64,000 nucleotides of DNA from Vreelandella sulfidaeris (GTDB lineage: Bacteria > Pseudomonadota > Gammaproteobacteria > Pseudomonadales > Halomonadaceae), in the NCBI GenBank assembly GCA_007182875.1, contig AP019514.1, positions 3,162,001 through 3,226,000 of the forward strand, written 5' to 3'. A model generated the notes under the pieces. The model was not told the origin of the DNA and made no database searches. It was given only the letters and a program-made list of their open reading frames with translations. Shown here piece by piece: positions 21,000 through 32,078 of this stretch. The position numbers and the translations under genes are program-made. Numbering within the stretch: the first letter of the stretch is position 1; each line of letters begins with the position of its first letter.

Positions 21000-23041
21000 A
21001 TGCATATCGTCAGCGACTTCACCCGCAACGTGCAGGAGGAAGAAGACTGGATCATGCTGGCAGATGGCTGCCGACTGGCCATCCGTATCTGGCGCCCGGT
21101 GGATGCCGAGAGCGACCCGGTACCGGCCATTCTTGAATACCTGCCCTATCGTAAGAGAGACCTGACGGCGATTCGCGACGCGCAGACGCACGCCTATTGG
21201 GCTGGCCACGGTTACGCCGGGGTGCGCGTTGATATGCGTGGCAGCGGCGAGTCGGACGGCGTGCTGACTGACGAATATTTACAACAGGAACTCGACGATG
21301 GCGTCGAAATTTTGCAATGGCTAGGCAAACAGCCCTGGTGTACCGGCAATGTCGGCATGATCGGCATTTCCTGGGGCGGGTTTAATGGCCTTCAGATCGC
21401 GGCACTACAGCCACCCGAGCTCAAGGCCGTTATTACGCTGTGCTCAACTGACGATCGCTATGCCGATGATGTCCACCACATGGGTGGCTGCCTGCTGGGC
21501 GATAACCTATCGTGGGCCTCGACCATGTTCGATGCCAACACTTGTCCACCCGACCCGCAATTGGTCGGTGAACGCTGGCGGGAGATGTGGATGGAGCGCC
21601 TGGAGCATAGCGGGCTTTGGCTGGCGACATGGCTCCAACATCAGCGCCGCGACGACTATTGGAAGCATGGTTCAGTCTGTGAGGATTTCTCACGCATTCG
21701 CTGCCCTGTGTATGCCGTTAGCGGCTGGGCCGATGGTTACTGCAATGCTGTATTTCGGTTGCTCGCGGGACTCGACGTGCCTCGTAAAGGCTTGGTGGGT
21801 CCCTGGTCGCATAAGTATCCCCACCTTGGCGTTCCGGGCCCAGCCATCGGTTTTTTGCAGGAATCGCTGCGCTGGTGGGACTATTGGTTGAAAGGCCAGG
21901 AAACGGGCATCATGGACGAGCCCATGCTGCGCGTATGGATGCAGGATTCCGTTCCGCCATCGGCCCGTTACGAGGAACGACCAGGGCGCTGGATTGCCGA
22001 ACCGAGCTGGCCATCACCGCATATCGAACCACAGCACTTCCGTCTCACCAGTGGCCATGACTTGCTGCCTGTACCCCAGGGCCAGCGGCGCTTGTATCTG
22101 ACGACGATACGCCTCTTACTGTTCGTTCGCCGCTATCAGTAGGCCTGTTTGCTGGCAAGTGGTGTTCTTATAACGCGCCACCGGATCTGCCTCACGATCA
22201 ACGCGACGAGGACGGCGGTTCACTGATCTTCCAGACGGCCCGGCTTGATCGGGACATCGAGATTTGCGGACAACCAGTAGTGGAGCTCGACATAGAAGCC
22301 GATCAGCCGGTGGCGATGGTAGCAGTTCGGCTCAGCGATATTGCCGACGACGACAAAGCGACCCGGATTTCCTATGGTCTGCTCAACCTGACACACCGTG
22401 ATAGTGATGAATTCCCTCAGCCTCTTGAGTCTGGTAAACGTTATCGTGTTCGGGTACTGCTTAAACACATCGCGCAGAAATTTCCTACGGGCCACGCTAT
22501 GCGGCTCTCGCTCTCAACCAGTTACTGGCCGCTAGCCTGGCCGTCGCCCGTCCCCGTCAAGCTGACCGTACATCCTGCTGGCTGTCAGTTAATCCTGCCA
22601 AGCCGTGAGCCCCGGCCTCAGGAAGAAGCAGCGCTGACCCCATTTGGCGAGCCGGAAGGCGCACCGCCACTCGCCGTGACTCTGTTGCAGCCCAGCCAAG
22701 AATCGTGGCGAGTGATACGCGACCTGGCCCAGGATCAAACCACGCTTGAAGTCATCAATGACGAAGGCACCTTCCGTCTTGATGCTATCGATCTAGAACT
22801 CTCGTCACGGGTGACTGAGCGCTATACCTATGCCTACGGGAACTACAACAGCCTCAGCGGCTGGACCGAGTGGGAGCGTAGTTTCCGACGCGGCGACTGG
22901 GAAGTACGCAGCATGACCCGTACGTTGATGACATCCAACGCCACAAGCTTTCGCTTGCGGGCGACCATGGATGCCTACGAAGGCGATAGCCGCATATATT
23001 CCAAGAGCTGGGACGAAGAGATTCCACGCGACCTTGTTTGA
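21000..23041 (+). CDS. CocE/NonD family (peptidase S15-like) alpha/beta hydrolase
   Basis: A ~680-residue serine hydrolase of the X-Pro dipeptidyl-peptidase/cocaine esterase family. The N-terminal alpha/beta-hydrolase part contains LEYLPYRKRD, the RGSGESDG loop and the nucleophile elbow GISWGGFNG (Ser near residue 123); later VSGWADGY and GPWSHKYPHLG likely supply the acid and His. The C-terminal ~230 residues form the jelly-roll Xaa-Pro domain (LIFQTARLDRDIEICGQP). One indel near 22100 breaks it. The start at 21000 has AAGGAG upstream. Family members cleave esters or amides, some of them after Pro; here the substrate may be what the neighbouring ATP-grasp makes. No signal peptide, so cytoplasmic. 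Confidence 0.85.
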
Positions 23042-23230
23042 GCGCAGTTCTGCGGGAACATTGTTAATATCTTTCGTGAGAGAAGGTGTGACAAAAAGAT
23101 GCTAACGCGCTAATTTACGAGGCAAACAAGAGGAGGCATGCTAGCTAATCATTGTTAAACCACTTGCAGCCGTCTTTTACGCTCCCTCATCATAGCCGAC
23201 ATGAATAACCACCTTAGCGGGAGACAAACA

Positions 23231-24163
23231 ATGAAAATTGTCGTGCATATTGATGAGGCTGCGCAGTGGCAGAGGCGCTTTCTGATGCGTTACCCCAGGC
23301 GACCGTCGTCACCAGCGATGCATCAGCGGATGAGCGCAAAATGCTGACTACCTCGCCATTTGGAAAGCTCCCGCCCATTTACTGCAAGAGCAAACTCAGC
23401 TAAAAGGCATCATCAACTTAGGCGCTGGAGTGGATTATCTACTGAAAACGCCAGGGCTTCCTCGCGACGTCCCTATCGTAAAGTTACGTGATGCGGGCAT
23501 GGGCGAGCTAATGGCCGATTACGTCCTCTATGGTGTATTGCACTTCTATCGCAGCATGGACCGTTACCTGACTCAGCAACAGAGCGCCACGTGGCAGCCA
23601 CAAGAGGTAGTGGATAAATCCCAGTGGCCAGTCGGTGTATTAGGCCTCGGTGCGATTGGCGGCTATGTAGCCAGCGCCTTGCAGCAAGCTGGCTTCCCTG
23701 TGTTGGGCTGGAGCCGCTCTCCCAAACAGATTAACGGCGTACAATGCTTTCACGGCGATGATGGGCTAACCGAATTGCTTGGCCAAGTGCAAAGCCTGAT
23801 CACTATTCTGCCTGACACAGCGGCCACTAAACACATTCTCAATGCCGAACGGCTTGCCCAACTGCCCAAAGGCGCTAGTGTGATTAACCCAGGCCGTGGC
23901 AGTTTGATTGATGAGCAAGCGCTGTTGCATGCGCTGGGCAGCACTGACCAGCCGGGTACTTGCGTGGTGCCCTGCTGGATGTATTTCATGAGGAACCGCT
24001 ACCCACGAACAATCCGCTTTGGCAGCATCCAAAAGTGATTGTCACCCCGCATATGGCCGCCCCTACTCCGCTGAATGATGCCATCGACCAAGTAATTTCC
24101 TATCTGCATGCCTTTGAATCGGGTGAGAAACTTTCCACCGTTAACCCGGACGCAGGCTACTGA
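23231..24163 (+). CDS. ghrA: D-isomer-specific 2-hydroxyacid dehydrogenase (glyoxylate/hydroxypyruvate reductase A-like)
   Basis: NAD(P)H-dependent reductase of 2-oxoacids, ~310 residues. It has the GhrA-type N-terminus ([13 protein letters not shown]), the substrate loop [12 protein letters not shown], the Rossmann glycine motif [13 protein letters not shown], the catalytic Arg in [11 protein letters not shown], and the catalytic His in VTPHMAAPT. Three indels interrupt it (near 23262, 23340 and 23965). The start at 23231 has GGGAG a few bases upstream. It may remove glyoxylate or hydroxypyruvate; no link to the neighbouring genes is evident, and the symbol is by similarity only. Confidence 0.82.
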
Positions 24164-24254
24164 CGCTAATCCCCGCCTCGGCTATACTCGTGTGCTGGGA
24201 ACCAAGTGCTGGCTAAAGGCTCTTAGGAAGACACCAATTTTAGAGGAAACGCCC

Positions 24255-24969
24255 TTGGTCACTATTTTCGCACGACGGCTTGGCCGTACGCTCGCGGGAG
24301 TAGGGTTCAGCCTTGCTGCCATCTGCGCTAGTGGCATGACGTTAGCAGCAGAAACGCTTCAAGACCCGCAACCCTTTGAGGCTAAATACCGTCTTGAAGT
24401 ACGTGGCTGGCCTGGGGCAACCATCACTCATCGCCTATCTAACGAAGGGGATCACTGGTTAAGCGACATGCGCTTTTCAATTACCGTGGCACGCGGCCAG
24501 GAATTCAGCCGTTTTACGCTGAATGATGATGATATCGAGGCGCTGTACTTTAGCAGCCGTTATTCCGTGCTAGGCATGGGTGATAGCTATCAGCTGAACG
24601 AAAGTGATATTGGCAGCTTAGATCGGCAAACGGCACTGTTTGCTCTGTCCCGCCGAGCGGGAAATGAAAACTGCACTGAGAGCGCGCCCTGTGAGATTGA
24701 GTTCGTCGATCAAAAGGGCGTGACGAGCACTTTCAATATTATGTTCATGAAAGAAAGGATCTGAGCCAACGACTATCAGCGTACCTGCCGGTGAGTTTGA
24801 AGCACTGAGTGTATCGCTGATTGATACTGAGAAGCCCGACCGACTTCTGCAGATTAACTTTCACCCCGACTGGCCCGGCCTGATACTATCGGCGGTATAC
24901 CAAAAGAGGGCCGCCGCGAAACACAACTGACGTTAACTCAGTTTCAACCAGACGGGGTTCGGCCCCTAA
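24255..24969 (+). CDS. DUF3108-like exported protein
   Basis: A periplasmic protein of ~238 residues. The likely TTG start at 24255 follows AGAGGAAA and gives a signal peptide (positive residues, then a hydrophobic core, cleavage near LAAETLQD). The mature part has the pattern FEAKYRLEVRGWPGATITHRL and later DWPGLILSAVYQ, as in DUF3108 proteins, whose function is unknown. Three indels lie near 24755, 24905 and 24965; correcting the last makes its TAA directly precede the next gene's ATG. That butt-joined junction indicates co-transcription with the LysO-type exporter. Confidence 0.65.
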
Positions 24970-25900
24970 ATGCTTTCAGGTTTATTCATTGTTCTGTTAC
25001 CGCTCGTACTAGGTTACTTAGTTCGAATCCGATCCAAGAGTTTACAAAAACTCATTAACCAAGCAGTGAACAGTTCAGTCTATTTAATACTGTTATTTAT
25101 GGGAGTGAGTCTTTCTGGGCTTGAAAACCTCACCAGTCAGCTCTCTCGTTTAGGCGGCAATGCTTTGCTGCTTTTTAGCATTACTACACTGTTTAACCTA
25201 ACAGCGCTCTGGTGGCTATCGCGTCGTTTAACCTTTAAGGCAGGCAACTCGCCAGTGGTGAAAATGCCCCGACCAGTAAACTGGCGGCGATGCAGGGTTC
25301 ACTGCTGCTAGTGGCTGTGGTGGCAGGCGGCGTTATGGTTGGCCTGCTGTTAGGACCGCACCTGGGTGAAGGGCTTTTAACACGGCTGATTTACTGGCCG
25401 AATGGGTACTCTACTTACTGCTGGCGCTAATTGGCTGCCAGTTACGTAACTCCGGCATGCCACTCAGACAGATCCTGCTTAACCGAATGGGGCTGGCGAT
25501 AGCGGTTACACTCGCACTAAGTTCACTCTTGGCTGGCTTGGCGGCCGCCCCACTCCTGTCGCTACACTGGAACGAGGGGCTGGCTATGGCGGCAGGCTTT
25601 GGCTGGTACTCGCTGTCCGCTATTTTGATTGGTGACCAGTTGGGCCCGCTGATGGGCGGTGTGGCGTTTTTCAACGACCTTATCCGTGAACTGTTGGCAT
25701 TTATCCTGATTCCATTAGTGATTCACCGTCACACTGCGCTGGCGATTGGTTACGGCGGCGCCACCTCCATGGACTTCACTCTGCCCGTCATTCAGCAGCA
25801 TGGCGGCGTGACCTGCGTGCCTATCGCCGTGGTCAGCGGGTTTATCCTTTCGTTGCTCTCTCCACCACTAATACTTTTCTTTCTATCCCTGTCGGGCTGA
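24970..25900 (+). CDS. lysO: LysO-family lysine exporter
   Basis: A ~310-residue inner-membrane protein with about eight hydrophobic helices, matching the LysO (YbjE, DUF340) lysine exporter family. The N-terminal half has LPLVLGYLVRIRS and VYLILLFMGVSL; the C-terminal half has the conserved GWYSLSAILIGDQLGP and FFNDLIRELLAFILIPL. Two indels fall near 25255 and 25380. The family exports lysine and the toxic analogue thialysine. The start at 24970 abuts the stop of the DUF3108-like gene. The symbol is assigned by similarity. Confidence 0.8.
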
Positions 25901-26403
25901 TACTTCTAACTATTCCACCATCCTGGAAGTCGGGGCGACAAGGCCTCTCAGTACAATCGCAGCCTCCAATTTTTGACCCACCTCTCTGCATGCCTGCCCA
26001 ATTTTTTAATAAGTAAGAAAAATCCGTCGGTTATGCCAGCAAAGGAGCTGTTTCAGCGGCTCAAAGACAAAGAAAAGCCGATAAAGAAACCACAGAAAGA
26101 AAAGTCTTTATCTTTTATTAAAATCTACAGCTAACCATTTAAATAAAAGGGTTTAAAAGAATTTATTATGTTTTCTTTACATTCCACTGCTTTCTTAGAA
26201 GCCTTATTTAATACAGTTATTGATTTAAGTTATGGTCGACTTTCATTTAGCTAACCTATCCTTTCTCAACTATAGTTCTTAAGTAGTGACTTCCAATGCT
26301 ACGTCTAAAGGCAGGAAAGCCAACGGCGTTTAGAAAAGTCATTAAGCTTTAACGAGCTATCTAGTGTGACGATATTGACCATGATAATCCAGGGAGGTCG
26401 AGC
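25901..26403. other. AT-rich intergenic region before the glycogen/trehalose operon (503 bp)
   Basis: Clearly richer in A+T than its surroundings, especially 26060-26300. It contains a 33-codon reading frame (26033-26134, lysine-rich, no ribosome site) that I do not accept as a gene. No terminator, repeat or RNA gene was recognised. It must contain the promoter of the glgA operon; the GGGAGG at 26393-26398 is the glgA ribosome site. Confidence 0.55.
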
Positions 26404-28080
26404 ATGGGCGATGTGGCTTTGAGTGAGGTTACGAGAGATAAAAGCATGTCGGAAGAGAGCATGGTAGAAGGTGTCGAAAAAGTGAAATCCAGACTTAGCG
26501 ACACACCTTTTAGTTATAACCAAACGCCCTCCCGACACTATTCAAATCAATCTATTAACGATCGTCATTATGACGTTATCGATCGAAGCCATAAAGATAA
26601 ACTCGATTCACCACAACGCATTTTATTTGTTACGACAGAAATTACCGATTTCGTTAAGGTCGGTGGGCTGGGTGATGTCTCCTCGGCACTCCCCGCGCAT
26701 TAGCGGCACACCATGATGTGCGTGTGTTAATTCCGGCTTACCGGGATATGATCGAATCCGAGCATGAGATTATTACCGTTGGTCACTTGCCTGCCTTTGC
26801 TGGGCTGCCAGCGTGTGATGTCGGACGCATAACGTGTGACGATGGGCTGATTATTTATGTACTTTTATGCCCAGAACTTTATGAACGGGCAGGCACCCCT
26901 TATGGCACCGGCTCAAGCGGCTACGGCGATGGTCAGGATGAAGGTTGGCAAGATAATGACATCCGCTTCGCCAGGTTGTCACGAGCGGCTGCCGATATTG
27001 CTCTAGGCAAAGCCAACCTCGACTGGCAGCCCCAGCTTTTACACCTCAATGATTGGGCGTGCGGTTTGGCGCCAGCCTACCTTCATTGGGATGGCCAAGG
27101 GCAGCCAATCCCCAGTGTTTTCACCATTCATAACCTGGCTTACCAGGGTGTGTTTGATGCTTCACGCCTTGATGCACTCGGCATCCCCAACGAGGCGTTT
27201 AATATTGATGGCGTCGAATACTATGGCGAGCTTTCCTTTATGAAGGCGGGGATCGTCTACGCCTCGAAAGTCACCACGGTCAGTGCGACCTACGCCCAAG
27301 AGATCACCACGCCAAAATTCGGCTGTGGGCTTGACGGGCTGCTTCGCTGCAAAGCCGAACAGGGACGTTTAAGCGGTATTCCCAATGGTATTGACGACTC
27401 CTGGGATCCACGCACCGATAGCCATTTGGTTCAGGCTTTCTCATCTAACGATTGGCGCGGTAAGCGTGCCAATGCAGATTATGTTCGCCGCCATTTTGGG
27501 TTAACCCCAGCCAAGGTCCTTTGTTCGCAGTCATATCCCGCATGGTACATCAGAAAGGGCTCGATCTGACCATTGAGGCAGCGAAGGCCATTGTCCATGC
27601 GGGCGGCCAAATCGTTTTCATGGGCTGCGGCGAACACCATGTAGAGGAAGCCCTGCGCAGACTGGCAGTTCGCTTTCCTGGTGCCATTACGGCCTACATC
27701 GGTTTCGATGAATATCAAGCTCGCAGCCTTTTCGCTGGAAGCGACTTTTGCTTATGCCGTCACGCTTCGAACCCTGTGGACTAAGCCAGATGTATGCCCA
27801 ACGCTTCGGCTCATTACCGATCGCTCATCGTACCGGTGGCCTGGCCGATACGATTGAGGATGGCGTGACCGGCTTCCTGTTTGACGACATGCAGTTCGGT
27901 AGCTATATGCATGCCATTCAGCGCGCCTTTGCGGTGTACAAGTCAACCGACCTGTTCAACGCCATGCGCGGGGCTGCGATGACAGGGCGTTATCACTGGA
28001 AGCAGTCGATCGTCCCCTACAGCAAGCTGTACCTGCAAGCGCTTGAACAGGCAGGAAACGAGGCGACACTGACCCGGTGA
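26404..28080 (+). CDS. glgA: Glycogen synthase GlgA with an N-terminal extension
   Basis: GT5 glucosyltransferase extending alpha-1,4-glucan from ADP-glucose (or UDP-glucose). About 558 residues. The GT5 signature KVGGLGDV begins near residue 85, preceded by ~70 polar residues not usual in GlgA; the ordinary enzyme would begin at about residue 71 (QRILFVTTEI). Further landmarks are HLNDWACGLAPAYL, FTIHNLAYQGVF, GIPNGIDDSWDP, ISRMVHQKGLDL and PSRFEPCGLSQMYAQRFG (Glu catalytic region). Three indels lie near 26697, 27525 and 27755. First gene of the operon; its TGA overlaps the GTG start of treZ. Confidence 0.9.
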
Positions 28081-29942
28081 TAGAGGCGACAAACGATGTT
28101 TGGACAGACTCAGTTCCAAGAAACCAGGTTGCAAAAGATAGGTGGCAAACGCCTACCTTCGGCGCGCAGGTCGTTGAGGAGGGACTAACGAGGTTCGTGC
28201 TATGGGCGCCGGGGGCTCACCGGGTTGATGTGGAGGTTGAGGGCCTGCCCAGCGTCACCATGAATCAAGAAAGTGATGGCTGCGCGACGGCAGACGTAGC
28301 TTGTGGTCATGGCGCTTGCTATCGCTACCGTGTATTCAATGAGGGATGATGAGCGGGGCAGCCTAGTTCCAGACCCCGCCGCCCGTGCCCAGGCTGGCGA
28401 TATTGACGGGCCAAGCGTAGTGATCGACCCAAACCGCTACGTATGGAAAAACCCTACCTGGCAGGGGCGGCCCTGGCATGAAACCGTACTTTACGAACTG
28501 CATGCCGGCGCCCTCGGTGGCTTTAAAGGCGTGCGCCAACACCTGCCCTACCTGGCCGAATTGGGTGTTACCGCTATTGAACTAATGCCGGTCTCTGAAT
28601 TCCCTGGCGCACGTAATTGGGGTTACGACGGTGTGCTTCCCTACGCGGTGGAAGCCTCTTACGGTAGCCCCGACGAGATGAAAGAGCTGATTGACGAGGC
28701 CCACTCCCACGGCCTGATGGTGTTTCTTGATGTGGTCTACAATCACTTCGGCCCTGATGGCAACTACCTGGCAAACTACGCAGGCGCCTTCTTTCGTGAG
28801 GATTTGGTCACGCCATGGGGGCCTTCCATCGACTTTCGTCAACCCATGGTACGTCGTTACTTCATCGATAACGCCTTGATGTGGCTTGAGGAATATCGCC
28901 TGGATGGCTTACGTTTCGATGCCGTCCACGCCATCAGCGAAAAGGACTTCCTGATCGAACTGGCTGAGACAATTCGCGCCCGGATAGCCCCCGAACGACA
29001 TATTCATCTAGTGTTGGAGAACGAAGGCAATACGGCCAGCCTGCTCAGCACAGACCAGTTTACTGCTCAATGGAATGACGACTGGCACAACGTTATGCAT
29101 GTGCTGCTGACTGGCGAGCAGGAAGGCTATTACAGCGATTTCGTTGACAACGCGACACCCCGGCTGGCCCGGTGCCTCAGCGAAGGATTCATATTTCAGG
29201 GAGACACATCGCGTCATGGCCATTCCAGAGGCGAACCCAGTGCTCATCTTCCACCGACTGCCTTCGTAGCGTTTCTGCAAAATCATGACCAGACCGGCAA
29301 CCGTGCCCTCGGCGAGCGTCTGAGTGTACTCACCGATGCCGAGTCACTGGCGGCAGCCACGGTATTGCTGCTGCTTTCGCCAATGGTCCCACTGTTATTC
29401 ATGGGCGAAGAGTGGGGTTCCAAGCGGCCCTTCCTATTCTTCACTGAACATAATGAAGAGCTCGCCCAAGCGGTTCGTGAAGGACGGCGAGCAGAGTTTG
29501 CCGACTTCAGCGCCTTTCTTGATGAAAAGAGCCGCGAGCAGATTCCTGATCCTAATGCGCTAACGACTTTCGAAGCCTCAATCCCCGACTTCGACGTGCG
29601 CGAAACATCTTCCTATGCTGCCTGTCTGGCGCGCTATCGCACCTTATTGAAGCTTCGTCATCGTCATATCGTGCCACGTCTAAAGGCGCCGTAGCGCTGG
29701 GCGCTAAAGCACTCGGCGACAAGGCAGTGCTGGCCCGCTGGCAAATGAATGACGAAACCCACCTGGTGATAGTACTCAACCTTGGGGAGCACCCAGCGGC
29801 CACCCTGGGGCTGGGAGTAGGCCAATTACTCCATGAAACCGACGAGGGGGTAGCAAAGGCTGCCCAGAGCGGCCGGATACCGCCTCGCGCTGCCGCCGCT
29901 TGGTTACGCCATAACCCGGGTGACGAGGAGGTAAGCGCATGA
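28077..29942 (+). CDS. treZ: Malto-oligosyltrehalose trehalohydrolase TreZ
   Basis: GH13 enzyme that releases trehalose from maltooligosyl-trehalose made by TreY. ~621 residues: N-terminal CBM48-like domain (TRFVLWAPGAHRVDVEV), then the barrel with the nucleophile Asp in LDGLRFDAVHAI, the acid Glu in LVLENEGN, and FLQNHDQTGNRALGER. Two indels lie near 28345 and 29690; the last frame ends with the typical C-domain. It starts with GTG overlapping the glgA stop and ends with TGA overlapping the malQ ATG by four bases, so it is translationally coupled on both sides. Confidence 0.9.
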
Positions 29943-32078
29943 AAGATAAGCTGAGACAACTCGCCGAAGCGGCTGGATTATTGCTTGAATGGGAAAATAG
30001 TGATGGCGAGCCCTGCCAGCTATCTACACAGGTTCAACGCACCTTGCTGGGCATACTCGGCTTTGCCACCGACAATGAGGCCGCCATGGACGAAGGCTTG
30101 CAGCGCCTAAAGCGTTTGCATACGCCGGAAAGCCCTGCCGAGTGGCCACCGCTGCTTACCGTTGACTGCGAAACACCGATCACGCTGCCCTCGGTGCTGC
30201 CCCCGGCACCGACTTTATTTTGGTGCTTGAGCAAGGTGGTCGCGTAGAAGGCAACCTAAACAGTGACGGCACGATGCCCGGCGTAGCGGAGATTGGCTAT
30301 CACCAGCTACATATAGCAAACACCGAGTTGACCCTGGCCGTTGCCCCACACCAGTGTTACACCCCTGCCGATGCCAGCGGGAAGACCGCGCCAAAGCTAT
30401 GGGGCTTGGCGACACAACTTTACGCGCTGCGCCGACCCGGGGATGGCGGTATCGGCGATGCCTTAGCATTGGAGCATTGCGTCACCCAAGCTGCCAACCA
30501 AGGCGCGGATGCCGTAGCGATTAGCCCGACCCATGCCATGTTCAGCGCCGACCCTGAGCGCTATAGCCCTTATTCCCCCTCCACCCGGCTACTCTATAAC
30601 GTGCTTTACAGTGCCGCTGAAAACCTGTTCGGCGAAGCGCGCGTCGATGAGGCCCAGGCCCGTAACGGGCTGCAGGCGGAGTTACGCCGCCTGGAGGCCA
30701 ATGACTTCCTCGACTGGCCCGAAGCTGCGCGCGCCAAGCTCTCCTGGCTACGTTACCTTTACGATGATTTTATGGCCCGGGAAGATAACGCCGCCCAGGC
30801 GCTACGCCAGGACATGCAGGCGTTTCGGCGGGCGGGGGCGACCTACTGGAAGATCATTGCCGCTTCGAAGCCTTACAGAGAGAAATAGGCCCCGGCGACT
30901 GGCGTGAATGGCCAACCGAACTTCGCGATCCAGCCAGCCCCGAGCTTGCCCGCTTTGCCCAGACGCGTGCCCACGAAATAGGTTTTCATGCTTTCTTGCA
31001 ATGGATAACCGCCGACAGTTTATCGCGGGCCCAGCGCGCAGCCAGAGAGGGCGGCATGACGATTGGGCTGATCACCGATCTGGCGGTGGGGGCTGATGCC
31101 GGTGGCAGTCAAACCTGGAGCCGCCAAACGGACATGCTGGAAGGTGTCTCTATCGGTGCCCCACCCGACCTATTTAATGGTCAGGGCCAAGATTGGGGCT
31201 TGGCTGCCTTTTCACCCTTTGGCTTGAAGCGCTCAGGCTTTCGTAGCTTTATCGACATGCTACGGAGTGCCTTTGCCCATGCCGGCGGGCTGCGTATCGA
31301 CCATATCCTCGGCCTAATGCGCTTATGGCTGGTGCCTCATGGCGCTTCTCCCACGGAAGGCGGTTACCTGTCTTATCCGCTGGAAGATATGCTGCGCTTA
31401 GTGGCGCTGGAATCCTGGCGTCATCGTGGCATCGTTATTGGCGAGGACCTGGGCACTGTCGCCCCTGGCTTTCGCCAACGCCTTGCCGCACGCGGCATAT
31501 TAGGCATGCAGGTGCTTTGGTTCGAACAGGACGAAGAGCAACACTACTTGGCTGCAGGCGAGTGGTCCCCCGATGCCATGGCCACCACATCGACGCATGA
31601 CCTGCCCACCGTCGCGGGCTGGTGGGCGGGCCGTGACATCGAATGGCGCAGCCGTCTGGGCCTGCTCAAGTCGACTCAAAGCGCTGAGAGCGAACAGCAA
31701 GTACGACGCCAGGAGCGGGCCAAGCTGGCCACTACGCTGGGCTTGCTGGGTGGTACGCCCACCGCCGAGACGCTGGAAGCAGCCGACATTCCCGCCTCGC
31801 AAGTACTTAATGCTTGTGCACGGCACCTGGGCGCCACCCCGCGCCGCTAATATTACTTCCGGTCGAGGGATGCGTTAGGGCTCGAAGAGCAAGCCAACCT
31901 ACCCAACACCGTGGATGAGCATCCTAATTGGCGTCGACGCTGGACAGCCAATGCCAATGACCTGTTGGTATCGGATGAGGTTCGTGAACGCCTTGCCGAG
32001 CTGACGCGTACACGCAAGGCCATCTCCCGTGGCAAGCCATCGCGGTCCGCCCTGTTTGGGAGGTCGACGCATGAATGA
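29939..32078 (+). CDS. malQ: 4-alpha-glucanotransferase MalQ
   Basis: GH77 disproportionating enzyme that transfers maltooligosyl units, supplying chains for TreY and recycling short glucans. ~712 residues; the barrel has LYALRRPGDGGIGD, the nucleophile Asp in LRIDHILGLMRLW, Glu in VIGEDLGTV and Asp in TSTHDLPTVAGWW. Four or more indels split it (near 30200, 30860, 31050 and 31850). AGGAGG precedes the ATG at 29939. The end overlaps treY in an eight-base ATGAATGA element. Confidence 0.88.

Noticed and set aside
26033..26134. A 33-codon lysine-rich reading frame in the AT-rich gap before glgA
   Set aside because: No ribosome-binding site, composition follows the AT-rich surroundings, and no family resemblance.
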